Shown here piece after piece: positions 21,241 through 32,300 of a stretch of DNA of 64,000 bases. Position 1 is the stretch's first letter, and each line of letters opens with the position of its first letter. The stretch is from Oncomelania hupensis (Eukaryota > Mollusca > Gastropoda > Littorinimorpha > Pomatiopsidae), in contig CM072511.1 in the NCBI GenBank assembly GCA_036898135.1, positions 74,176,119 to 74,240,118 of the forward strand. Direction: 5' to 3'. The notes beneath the pieces are model-generated. The model was not told the DNA's origin and did not search any database. It saw nothing but the letters and a program-made list of their open reading frames with translations. The position numbers and the translations under genes were made by a program.

Positions 21241-21274
21241 AAGTTCCCCCTCTTTCCGTCATAAGCTCTTTGGT
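21241..21274. repeat. inverted repeat partner of 19889-19923
   Basis: aagttccccctcttt…aagctctttggt is the reverse complement of accaaagagctt…agagggggaactt at 19889-19923, with a few mismatches. The pair encloses the THAP exon remnant and is consistent with terminal inverted repeats of a decayed DNA transposon. Confidence 0.5.
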
Positions 21275-21429
21275 AGAAATCGATGAGCAGGGCCCTTGCA
21301 CAACTGACCTCAAGTCAGATTTAGATCGTTCAATGGCATGATTGTGGTGGCATAGGTATAACAGTACTATCAACTAAAGTAGGCGACATTGATGGCAATG
21401 GCGTGTGTTTGTATTGAAGTTCTGAAATC

Positions 21430-23260
21430 AGCGTATTCTTTTATGAGACTTTTACTTTCTCATGAATTGGGCTATGTGCAGCAGCTACTTCCAGATAACT
21501 GGGTTTGTAGGAAGCCGATGAACGGAAAGAGATTGTAGTGTGAGTAGATGAAGATAGAGTTGATTCAGCTATAGAGTCAAAGGAAGTTTTCAGTAAGGGC
21601 TGTGGAGATGATGATGACATAACACGATGAGGAACTGAAAAAACGCTGCAATAGGAAAGATCCTTTCGAAGCCCCATAATAGTATTACTTTTCTCCGAGA
21701 CTCTTGATTTCAATTTTTCTGTTTAATTTTTCAATTCAGTTTTGATGATGATCACATCACGCAGCGGTTTCTTTTGGTCACCAACAAGCTATGATAATGT
21801 ATGAATTTCAGCATAGGCATAGAGTACAGTATTCATGGGTTGCTCAGTTTCTTCTTTCATTTTTAATTTGATTTTCTTTGTAGACTTATCAAACAGCAAA
21901 CATTTCTTTCACGGCACCGTTGACTGCATCTTGGAACAGCTCATAAAGAACAATCTTTTTCTTTTTTTTTTTGAGTAAAATTTACGTCTTCGGACACATT
22001 TTCTGCTATCCTATGCACCAACGGGAATCCCCTCAAAGAAACATACTTCCGGTTTCTTTCTCCGTGTGTTTTAGTGAGTTATTTCCAAATATTCAAGAAT
22101 AATAACATGTGTTACTGGCCACCAGTATCGTACCCTCACTTTTTTTTTTTTTTTTTTTGCTGCAGTTTATTATCCCTTTCTATCGCCAGTGGCGCGCCTA
22201 AATCCTATCTACCTAACATTATTTGTGAATTTTTGAAAAATATTCGGAGAAACATAACGCCCAGATGCTGGATCTATTTAGTTCAGTGGGCTCGAACCCA
22301 CATCTGGTTTCTGGCTTGTGGACAAGGCAAGTTAGTCCCGCCTTAGCCCACTTAGCCTAACATAGTCAACTACTTCGTGTTTTGTGAAGGTTGCGACGGC
22401 GAAGCTATGGAAAACTACAAGAGTCTTCAGGTCCTGTTTCACTTTCTGTCGATGATCGACGCACCTCCGAAGTCGCCACAAATACAGGCCTCTACGATTG
22501 TTTTTTGCATCCTTTCACTGAGCATGTACTTCCTCCACCGTTTTTATACTTATCCCACTCGTTTTCTGGCTCTAACAATCGTCGTTTTCGGCAATTTGCC
22601 ATATTTAAAAGTCACGCATCAAGCTTTGATAAAAGCAAAACAAGCCAGACCGGAACGTGGTTTCATTCTAACCTCGTTTTAATTTATAATGGCGATACCC
22701 ACGAGTTTTTATGAGAGGTGCCGGAAAGTTGTGAATAGGGGACCGTATATGAACAATCTCAGAGACAAGATGCATTTTATTCTTTTTAAACACTTGATTT
22801 GATGAGAGCAACGTTTGTCTTTACGAAACTGATGCTGATGAGGTTTAGATGCTACGGTATGATGAATTGTGGTGGTTTTCAGAAAATCATGATAGACGCT
22901 ATTTGTAGTTGCTTTTCATAAAAGGATAAATTATCAGCTCTGGCTCAAGTGTTGAATTATTGTGTTCTTATCAGGACTTGAACTGCTCATAGTATTTTGA
23001 TTTGGGAACAGTTTCTTCAGTAGTATTTCTATTAATAATTTCTTCATCATCACCAATGATAACAGGATTAACTGGATTCCATTGCTATTTTGGCTTCTTC
23101 CAAAAACTATAAGATTTTTAGTCAGGCCCTCTGTAACGATATATTGACATATGGCAATCATTCCACCGTCGAAAAATTCATATCTTTCGTCCAGCTGAGC
23201 GGCGTAGCATTTTTTGCTTTTTCAGTTTTTGACTTTGGAGGCATGATTTGAAAAAATGAA
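21430..23260 (-). pseudogene. unrecognised, broken ORFs with SINE insertion
   Basis: The - strand shows separated open pieces. One begins MPPKSKTEKAKN near 23245. Another, at 21441-21713, starts KSRVSEKSNTI and then becomes rich in serine and threonine. The pieces could be the start and coiled-coil part of a LINE ORF1 or of a transposon protein, but nothing identifies them. Stops and frame changes lie between them. A + strand frame at 22377-22714 is also open but resembles nothing I know. Confidence 0.3.
22190..22365 (-). mobile_element. tRNA-derived SINE head
   Basis: The - strand has a B box gtgggttcgagccc near 22300-22287 and an A-box-like ggctaagtggg near 22350. It would be a SINE head lying in the debris at 21.4-23.3 kb. 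There is no intact tRNA fold. Confidence 0.45.
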
Positions 23261-23742
23261 AAAAAGGGACATTAAAGTTTAAAACATGCTGCCTGACGAG
23301 CAAACACTTATGAAAAGTTTCACACCTTCATGTGTTCATAAGGTGAAGCTGAGTAAAAGTTTGATCTCTCACGTGAAAGAACAAAATGGGAAACACGGAA
23401 GTAAACAAGCTATGTCATTCTAATTACCCCAAGAATGTACGTCATTTTTGACGCACATACTCCACGGTTAATTATGTCATGATGTTCCAGATTTCTGCTT
23501 TCAAGCAATTTACTGTATTAAAAACACACTTTTATGATGTCCGCTTAAAAGAGACCTTCAACGTTCATCGCTTAAAAGAGACACACGTTCATCGTGATGG
23601 ATAAAACTGTCTCGTTCACTTAAAAACACAAAATCAGATCAGACGACAACACGGTCTCCAATATGAACAAAGGAGATCTGCTCTACTCCGCAGTGACCTC
23701 AAAGCTAATTTATCCACAAGGCTACGTGATTAACAGCATTAA

Positions 23743-26700
23743 TTTTTCCAAAAAATCCACTATATACACAATCATGCCTTGATTCAAGAAGTTGCCACCA
23801 ACAAACAAAACAAGAACAATCCACCAACTCGAATTCAGATCTACGAGCACATTAATTTCAGAGCTGCCAATGCAACACAAGCACCTGGACAATATAGCAA
23901 GATCCGCACGAGAAACAACATCGTCATAGGAACCTGGAACGTCAGGACCCTAACTGCGGAAGGAAAATTAGAAGAACTGGCCCACGAGCTGGACCACTAT
24001 CGATGGAACGTTCTAGGTATCAGCGAACTGCGCTGGAAAGGTCTAGGTGAAACAACGACTGACAAAGGCCACAAGCTCTATTTCAGCGGTAGAGATGACA
24101 GGCACGAACACGGCGTTGGATTCTTGGTCCACAAGAACATTCTAGCCACTGTCATGGGTTGCCGCCCAGTCTCCAGTAGACTCATTACCATCCGTCTGAG
24201 AGCAACCCCTTTCAACATTACCATCATCCAGGCCTATGCCCCAACTTCAGACTATGAAGACAGCGAAGTGGAGGATTTTTATGAAAATATACAGGCGGTC
24301 CTTGACCAAGTGCCGAAGAAGGACATAGTCATAGTGCAAGGCGACTGGAATGCCAAGGTTGGCCAAGATGCGCACCGCAACTGGGGAGACACATGCGGAC
24401 CCCACTGCAACAACGAGACAAATGACAGGGGTCTGAGGCTATTGGAGTTTGCCAGATACAACAATCTGGTACTGGCAAACACGCTTGGTCTCCACAAAAA
24501 ATCCAGACGATGGACATGGCACAGTCCCGGCGGGGAACATCATAACCAGATCGACTACATCATGGTCAAGAAACGCTTCAGATCAAGCATCAACATTGGC
24601 AGGACACGCACTTTTCCAGGAGCAGACATTGGAAGTGACCACGATCTCGTGATGATGTCTTTCCGGCTCCATTTGAAGAGAGTAAATACAGCAAAGTGCA
24701 CTAGGCTGAAGTTCGACCTGGACAAACTGCAAGACCCGGAGGTGGCAAAAATATTTCAGGCCACAATTGGAGGGAAATTTGCACCACTGCTTATTTTGGG
24801 GGCAGGCGAAGTAGATGTCAACACCATGACCAATACCTTCAACTCAGCTGTAACAGATGCCGCCACTGAGATCCTTGGCAAGCACCGACCAAAGAAGAAG
24901 CCGTGGATCACACCTGAACTTTTGGATCTGTGTGATAAACGAAGAGAGTTAAAAAAGAAAAAGAACACCTCACAGGGAGCTGATGTCTACCGAAAAATCA
25001 ACAATGACATCCGAAAAGGCATGCGCACAGCAAAGGAGAACTGGATAGAAGATCAATGCCAGGAAATAGAGAACAATCTGAACAAGAACAACAGCAAGAA
25101 GGCCTACCAGACTGTGAAGCGGCTGACAAGTGTTAAACAGCCCAAAGTCTCCACTATCCAAAGCAAGTCTGGCATTTGCCTTACAGAAGAACAAGAAGTC
25201 TTGGACAGATGGACAGAGTACTGCTCTGACCTTTACAACCATACACCAAATGGAGACCCATCAGTTCTAGCATGTCCCGAGAGCAGAGAAGAAGAAGAAA
25301 TCCTCCCAATTCTCCGGGAAGAAGTTGAGGCAGCAGTGCAATCGCTGAAGAAAGGGAAGTCAGCGGGAGTGGACAACATACCAGCGGAACTGCTACAAGC
25401 AGGAGGAGAAGCGATGACTGATGCTCTCACCACTATCTGTAACAAGATCTGGCAGAGTGGGGAATGGCCTACACCATGGACCCAGTCGCTTGTCATCACT
25501 CTTCCTAAAAAAGGTAACCTTCAGGAGTGTGAAAATTACCGCACCATCAGCCTCATCAGCCATCCCAGCAAGGTCCTCCTGAAAATAATACTCAACAGGT
25601 TGAAACCACAAGCTGAACAAATCATAGCTGAAGAACAAGCAGGATTCATGGCAGGGCGAAGTACCACTGAACAGATTTTCAACCTCAGAATAATCTGTGA
25701 GAAATACCTACAGCACCAACAACATCTATATCATGTGTTCATAGACTTCAAGAAGGCATTTGACCGAGTCTGGCATGCAGCTCTATGGGCAACCATGAAA
25801 GTGTACAACATCAGCCCTAAAATCATAGAAGTCATCAAAAGCCTGTATGACAAGGCTACCAGTGCAGTCCTCCATAACAGCGTCATCGGGAACTGGTTCA
25901 GAACAACAATCGGTGTGCGTCAAGGATGCCTACTCTCTCCAACACTCTTCAACATCTTCCTAGAGCGCATCATGTCAGATGCTCTTGCAGATCACGAAGG
26001 CACAGTCAGCATAGGGGGCAGAGCAATCTCCAATCTTCGTTTTGCGGATGATATTGATGGATTGGCTGGAGAGGAACAAGAACTTGAACAGCTTGTACAG
26101 AGGCTTGACACCACCTCCAGAGCTTATGGAATGGAAATAAGTGCAGAGAAGACCAAAATGATGACCAACAACACCAATGGCATCAACACGGACATCAAAG
26201 TACAAGGCCAATCCCTCAACACAGTGCACAGCTTCAAATATTTAGGAGCCATTGTGTCAGACAATGGGTCTCGACAGGAAGTCCTCTCCAGGATCGCACA
26301 AACAACTGCTGCCCTGACAAGGTTGAAGCCCATTTGGAAAGACAGAACCATCAGTCTACATTCCAAAGTAAGACTGCTGCGATCTCTGGTCATCTCCATC
26401 TTCCTATATGCTTGCGAAGCATGGACCCTCACAGCAGATCTCCAACGAAGAATACAAAGCATGGAGATGAGGTGCTACAGAAGACTTCTGTGCATTTCCT
26501 ATACCCAACACATCACCAACGTTGAAGTCCGACAGACCATCACACAAGCCATTGGACAACACGATGACCTGCTCACAGTGGTGAAGAAACGGAAACTCCG
26601 ATGGTATGGCCACGTCACCAGATCATCAGGCCTTGCAAAGACCATTCTGCAAGGCACAGTGCAAGGAGGTAGAAGAAGGGGGAGACCGAAAAAGAGGTGG

Positions 26701-26849
26701 GAGGACAACATTCGAGAATGGACTGGTTTGACACTGAGCGAAGCCATGAGGGCTGCTGAGGACAGAGAAAGATGGAGTATGCTGGTTAAGCGATCATCTG
26801 TGGTGCCCCTACGACCTTCGGGTTATGGGACAGGATAGGATAGGATAGG
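23743..26849 (+). mobile_element. full-length RTE-type non-LTR retrotransposon (copy 2)
   Basis: The reading frame opens after a TAA at 23740 and runs to a TAG at 26836-26838, immediately followed by a GGATA-repeat tail ending at 26849. Almost no 3' UTR and a short tandem-repeat tail are typical of the RTE clade. The 5' boundary is not defined; the 5' UTR may extend upstream. I found no target-site duplication. The right flank is sequence of a CR1/Jockey-type element. Confidence 0.88.
23779..26838 (+). CDS. RTE-type endonuclease-reverse transcriptase, uninterrupted
   Basis: This single polypeptide should nick DNA and copy its own RNA at the nick. Numbered from the TTG at 23779, 1019 codons: APE-type endonuclease about 46-295, with GTWNVRTL at 51, E83 in SELRW, D189 in QGDWN, and S286-D287-H288 in GSDHD; reverse transcriptase about 500-780, with D656 in FIDFKKAFD, GVRQGCLLSP near 712 and FADD at 755-758; C-terminal region with KLRWYGHV and a basic RRRGRPKKRW stretch. 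Layout and motifs match RTE/BovB-like elements, whose endonuclease also appears in the CFDP2 gene of ruminants. There is no in-frame ATG before codon 126 (24154), so the start is unclear. An out-of-frame ATGCCTTGA sits at 23774. Confidence 0.92.
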   Translation: MIQEVATNKQNKNNPPTRIQIYEHINFRAANATQAPGQYSKIRTRNNIVIGTWNVRTLTAEGKLEELAHELDHYRWNVLGISELRWKGLGETTTDKGHKLYFSGRDDRHEHGVGFLVHKNILATVMGCRPVSSRLITIRLRATPFNITIIQAYAPTSDYEDSEVEDFYENIQAVLDQVPKKDIVIVQGDWNAKVGQDAHRNWGDTCGPHCNNETNDRGLRLLEFARYNNLVLANTLGLHKKSRRWTWHSPGGEHHNQIDYIMVKKRFRSSINIGRTRTFPGADIGSDHDLVMMSFRLHLKRVNTAKCTRLKFDLDKLQDPEVAKIFQATIGGKFAPLLILGAGEVDVNTMTNTFNSAVTDAATEILGKHRPKKKPWITPELLDLCDKRRELKKKKNTSQGADVYRKINNDIRKGMRTAKENWIEDQCQEIENNLNKNNSKKAYQTVKRLTSVKQPKVSTIQSKSGICLTEEQEVLDRWTEYCSDLYNHTPNGDPSVLACPESREEEEILPILREEVEAAVQSLKKGKSAGVDNIPAELLQAGGEAMTDALTTICNKIWQSGEWPTPWTQSLVITLPKKGNLQECENYRTISLISHPSKVLLKIILNRLKPQAEQIIAEEQAGFMAGRSTTEQIFNLRIICEKYLQHQQHLYHVFIDFKKAFDRVWHAALWATMKVYNISPKIIEVIKSLYDKATSAVLHNSVIGNWFRTTIGVRQGCLLSPTLFNIFLERIMSDALADHEGTVSIGGRAISNLRFADDIDGLAGEEQELEQLVQRLDTTSRAYGMEISAEKTKMMTNNTNGINTDIKVQGQSLNTVHSFKYLGAIVSDNGSRQEVLSRIAQTTAALTRLKPIWKDRTISLHSKVRLLRSLVISIFLYACEAWTLTADLQRRIQSMEMRCYRRLLCISYTQHITNVEVRQTITQAIGQHDDLLTVVKKRKLRWYGHVTRSSGLAKTILQGTVQGGRRRGRPKKRWEDNIREWTGLTLSEAMRAAEDRERWSMLVKRSSVVPLRPSGYGTG

Positions 26850-27599
26850 TACAATAAGGACATGACACTGAAGTCAGTTAATAAACAACATGAATTTTGG
26901 GACACGGTCCATAATATTATGCCAAAGAGAAAAAGCACTAGAAATCAAATTACTGTGGGTGAATGGTTTGTACCTTCAAGGCGCTGCTTCAAAACGATGT
27001 TGGCGAAAGATGAAAGGATTAGGATGATGAGTCTGAGTTTAATAGGCCTGTTTCAGGCGAAGACGTGTTGTTTGCTGTGCGTAAATTAAAATTCTAAAAA
27101 TGCGGTTGGACCTGATGGGATAATTGGAGAGCTTTTTAAAATGTTGTACAATTTATTTTGCCGTTCTTTGTTAAGTTTTCAATGTTTTATTTGATAAGGG
27201 AATATTTTCTGATAACTGGACTGAATCTACTATTTTGCCACTATTTAAGAAAGGGGAAATTACTGTGGTATTAGCCTCTGATATTAGTAGTAAAGTACCC
27301 ATTACAATTATTAACAGAAGACTGCAGTTGTGAGCAGAAGAAAATAAACTTACCGGTGACTGGCTTTAAAAGGGGATATTGAACGGTAGACCATTTGTTC
27401 TCACTTTTGGCATGTGTACAGAAACAGTTTAATTCTGTACAGAACAGTTTAATTCTAATCGTAAGCTTTATGTTGCCTTCATTGACTTTGAAAAATGTTT
27501 TGATTCCACTAGCCGAAATTTACTTTGGCCGGTGTTATTTTTAAAAAATGGCATATAGGGGAATTGTTCCAGTGCATTAGAAGTATGTATAGTAGTGTT
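26850..27599 (+). pseudogene. CR1/Jockey-type reverse transcriptase, N-terminal half
   Basis: Broken frames give an upstream region (KSVNKQHEFWDTV), NAVGPDGIIGELF, LPLFKKGE and the core motif VAFIDFEKCFDS, in the order expected for a non-LTR reverse transcriptase. Several stops and frame changes are present. The frame is cut at SMYSSV by the RTE fragment that starts at 27600 and resumes at 34445 as NARVRQGAKLTD. Joined at the duplicated agtagtgtt, the reading frame continues correctly. Confidence 0.75.
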
Positions 27600-28547
27600 T
27601 TGGGTCATCATTTTGGTCTTCTCTGCACTTATTTCCATTCCAAAGGGTCTGGTGGTGTCAAGCCTCTGTACCAGCTCTGTACACTTTCTTGTTCCTCTCC
27701 AGCCAATCCATCAATGTCATCCGCAAAACGGAGGTTAGAGATTGCTCTACCACCTATGTTGACTGTGCCTTCGTTATCTGCAAGGGCGTCTGACATGATG
27801 CGCTCCGGGAAGATGTTGAAGAATGTTGTAGAGAGTAGGCATCCTTGATGCATGCCGATTGTTGTTCTGAACCAAGAACACCAATGGCATGAACACGGAA
27901 ATCAAAGTCCAAGGCCAGTCCCTCAAAACAGTGCATAGCTTCAAATATTTAGGAGCCATTGTATTAGACAATGGGTCCCAACAGGAAGTCCTCTCCAGGA
28001 TCGCACAAACAACTGCTGCCCTGGCGAGGTTGAAGCCCATTTGAAAAGACAGGACCCTCAGTCTACATTCCAAGGTAAGGTTGCTGCGCTCCCTTGTCGT
28101 CTCCATCTATATCTTCCTATATGCTTGCGAAACATGGACCCTCACAGCAGATCTGCAACGAAGAATACATAGCATGGAGATGAGGTGCTGCAGAAGACTC
28201 TTGGGCATTTCCTAGAACTAGCATATTACCGACGAAGTCCGACAGACCATCACATCAGCCGTTGGACAAAACGATGACATGCTCATAGTGGTGAAGAAAC
28301 AGAAACTCCGATGGTATGGCCACGTCACCAGAGCATCAGGCCTTGCAAAGACCATCCTGCAAGGCACGGTGCAAGGAGGCAGAAGAAGAGGGAGACAGGA
28401 AAGAGAGGTGGGAGGACAACATTCGAGAATGGACTGGCTTGACACTGAGCGAAGCCATGAGATTTGTTGAAGATAGAGAAAGATGTATGCTGGTTAAACG
28501 ATTATCTGTGGTGTCCCAACGACTTCCGAGTTACGGGATAGGATAGG
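27600..28547 (+). mobile_element. RTE fragment with 5' inversion (twin priming)
   Basis: 27600-27874 is RTE sequence in reverse orientation; from about 27875 to 28547 it is forward, ending in the GGATA-repeat tail. The two parts meet at adjacent positions in the element, with nothing lost between them. This is the footprint of twin priming during target-primed reverse transcription. A 9-bp duplication, agtagtgtt, flanks the whole block at 27591-27599 and 34445-34453. The tail is interrupted by the Gypsy element and resumes at 34433-34444. Confidence 0.85.
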
Positions 28548-29173
28548 TGTTACACTCCGTTTGATGGTAGTGTTTTCAATCAGTAGTAGATTCAGCCCCA
28601 ATGCGTGAATGCTCCTGATGAGTGTAAGCTCGGATTCGATTATCCACGTAACCCGTTCAATCAGCATACAAGTCGCTGAGTCTTCGTATGAAGTTTTCCA
28701 CTTTTATTCAGCACACATCAACAACTGCATACAATCGCTCAATCGCTTTTCCACCCTCAACTTTTACTTTCCAACTCACTATCAACAACCTCCCCACACA
28801 CAGAGCATCCATTTTATAGATTTTCTCTCGATCGAAATAACGTCAGAATGTTCCCGATGACGCTTTACCACCAATCAAATTAAAGTTCGTCATCACTGAC
28901 TTACGTCATACATCTTTCTTCAAATTCCAAGAACGTTCTCAAACTTCGACATTTATCGGGAAATTTCTATCGACAGTAAACACGCGAATCTAGAGAATTC
29001 TCCAATAATATCGACTAACGAAAATTATCAACGTTATACAAAGCTTCTTCTAACCACAACGCAAACTCAAATCAAAGGTAATTAAACTCTATTATTGAAT
29101 ACTTTGCAAATCGAAACGATTAGATCTATCGTGCGCGTTTCAGACATGCTATCATTCGCGTTTCAACGTAACA
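28548..29173 (-). repeat. left LTR of the second Gypsy element
   Basis: 626 bp, TGTTACACTCCG…GTAACA. The first 60-100 bp resemble the solo LTR at 629-1217 (in its inverse orientation) more than they resemble this element's own right LTR. A TATAAAA box lies on the - strand near 28815. Confidence 0.88.
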
Positions 29174-29356
29174 TAACCCCCCACTCAAGAAGAAATTTAC
29201 CCAATTTCTTTCAACAACGTTGAAACGTAATGCACAAACAAAGTTTTAAGTCTGGACTTTCTGAATACTGTCATTATTATTCTCAATTCATTCACACAGA
29301 GTCAATGTTCTTCCATCCGCAAGTCTATCTGGATATTGTCAATGTTCACACTTTGT

Positions 29357-32300
29357 CTACATAGAGTCAAGAGTCAATGTTTTTTTCATATGTAAGGAAA
29401 CGACGCCCTCGTCCTTTACAGTTGTCATCGGCCCAGGGTCAAAGATGATGATCACGTGGGCTTTCCTGGGGTCAGTGCATCTTCCGTTGTCTCCTTCTTC
29501 CGTCGGATGTCCGACGCAGTCGACGTTGTCAGCTCCCAGAATGCACTTACTGGGTCTCACGGTCAAGTTGGCTTCTGTGAGACGGTGAAACAGCTCCCTC
29601 AAGGTCTGCAGATGCTCTTCCCAGGTGCGAGTGTGGACTAGCAGGTCGTCCCAGTAACACACGACGTTGTCCATCCCATTGAGCATCTTCCTCATTCCTC
29701 TCTTCAGGGTAGCTCCGCTGTTGACCATGCCAAAGGGCATCCTAAGGCACTCGTATGTCCCATCAGGAGTTATAAAAGCAGTCTTTGGTATGTCCTGTTG
29801 ACGCACGGGGACTTGCCAATAACCCTTGCTGAGGTCAATCTTTGAAAAGATTCTACTCCCCGATAATTGGCGGAAGAGGTCTGCTGCAGTAGGCATCGGC
29901 TCAGGGTCGAAGACGGTGATCTTATTAACCTTCCTGTAGTCGATGCATACTCTGTTGCTCCCGTCTTCTTCTTCACGACCACGACAGGGGACGCGTAGGG
30001 GGAACTGGACTCCCTGATGATGCCCATCTTCAGCATCTCATCGATGTCTTTCTTCAAGGATTCGAGGGCCTTGAAAGGGATCGGGAAGGGTTTTGATCGA
30101 ACGGGAATATTTGGACTTCATGTTCGACCAAAGTCGTAGAGCCTGGGACATCGCTGAAGCTATGGGGAAACTCACCCATAAGGTCCTTGAGCTCCATCTT
30201 TTGACCTTCCGTCAAGCGTGGTCCTAGCTTAACATCATCGATGCCTTCTTTGCTGTGGAAGTCTCCAAGTTCCAACAGTTCCTCGCTGTCAAAGCTGTTG
30301 TCGATCTCAGCTGCTGTTGCTGCATGCACAGTCTCTGATGGCCTTTCCACACACAGCTTAAGGAGGTTGGCGTGGTATATCTTGGAATGCTGGCCGACCT
30401 TCACCTTATAGTCGTTGATCCCCACCACGGCCTCCACTTCGTACGGGCCTTTCCACTGCATCAGCAACTTTGTTGCCAGGTTTGAACTTCCTGTTCACAG
30501 CCCTACGATCGTAGTAGTGCTTTCCACAGTCCTGGGACTTCTTCAGGTTTTCTCTGGCTATCTCGATAGTCTGCTCCAGCTTCTCTCGTAGCTCAAACAC
30601 GTACTGGTAACTGTTCTTCACCTCTGGGGTGTCCACTTCCTTCGTCCACAGTTCTTTCAGGATGTGCATCGGCCCTCGGATGGTTCTTCCGTACAGCAGC
30701 TCGAACGGAGAAAAGCCGGTGGACTCATGCGGTACTTCTCTGTAGGCGAAAAGTAAGGCGTTGATGTAGCGATGCCATTGTCTGCGCTGCTCGCTGCACA
30801 GTTTCTTCAGGGTGGACTTCAGCGTAGCATTGAACTTTTCGACAAGCCCGTTACAAATTGGATGGTAGGGTGTCGTAGTTAAATGCCGGATGCTCAGCAG
30901 TCTGTTGACCTCCTTCATGCAGTCAGAGACGAACTGCGTCCCGAGGTCTGTCAGAATTTCTTCAGGCACTCCAAGTCTACTGAACATGTCCACCAGCGCC
31001 TCTGCAACAGTTTCAGTGTCAATCTTCTTTAGAGGCACTGCTTCTGGGTACCGAGTCGCATAGTCCACTAAGGTCAGTACCCATCGATGACCTTCTTCAC
31101 TCGGAGGTCTTATTTCGCCGATTAAGTCTAAGGCCACCCTCTGGAAAGGTCGGTCGATCAGGGGCATCCTCTGCATAGGCACTTTAGGAACCCTTTTTCG
31201 ATGTATGGTCTTCTGGCAAATGTCACATGATCGGCAGAAACGGCTAACGTCCGCATGAAGTCCTGGCCAGTAGAACACCGCCTGGATTCTATCCGACGTC
31301 TTCTTGATACCCAGGTGACCTCCCATGATTGAGTCATGTGCTACTTCCATCACCTGGCGCCTTAGGGGTAACGGTACCAATACTTGACGTAGTGGTTTCC
31401 CTCCGTTGACCCTCGGGTGCTGGAAGATTCGATACAGGATCTTGGCCTTCACCTCAAAATAGACCGTACCACTGCCTTTGGTCACGTGGTCTTGGCGGTT
31501 CCTGTACTTGTTTAAAGTACTATCAGCTTCCTGGAGCTGGATCAGCTTATCTCTGTCCACGATGGCAGCTTTAGAGTTGTCGGCGACCTTCAGTGGCGTA
31601 GACGTCTTGTCTCTCTTGGCCTGGGCCCTGGTAGTAACAGCACCGACGATCTCTAGTCGGCAGGGCTGAGCCGGAGTAGCCACATTGTCCCGTAGCAGCT
31701 CTGTAAGGTCTCCATCGGGAAATGGCAATGGATCCTCCTCCACAACTTCGACGCGTTGGGTTGAGGCAGGACTCCACTCTGGATCGGGGTCGTCGGGTCG
31801 TCTCGCGCCGTCGATATTCCCGATCATCAAATCATACAGCGGCTTCTTCAGGCAAACCGCTTCGACTTCGCCTATGTAGAAAGGGGTGCTGACTTGAACT
31901 TTCGCAACTGGCGCTTTCACACATTTGCTGTCGGCCATGAGTGTCCATTTTGAATCGCCAGTGAACTGTTCTTTAGCGATTAGGTCTTCTCTGACGATGA
32001 CCCCACTGCAGGCAGAGTCTCTTAAAACAGTCACTTCATGATTTCCGACGCGTCCCTTGGAAACAGGCATGTTCTGTACGGTCACAGCTGCGCTGGCGAC
32101 AACGGGGATGGATTTTCCGTTGGCAAGGAGAAGTTGGCCATCGGTCATGCACTCTTGCACGTCTGCAGGAGTAGCTGTGCGCTCGGTCTCACTGGGAAGA
32201 ATGACGCTCCCGCCGCACACTTGATGGTCAGATCTACTGGTTTGCCGTAGATTGGAGAACCGCCTCTGCCGGTTGCCCGCCGCTACATTGTCCGTACTGC

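Noticed and set aside
23774..23782. ATGCCTTGA as the start of the RTE protein
   Set aside because: It is out of frame with the long ORF and stops after two codons.
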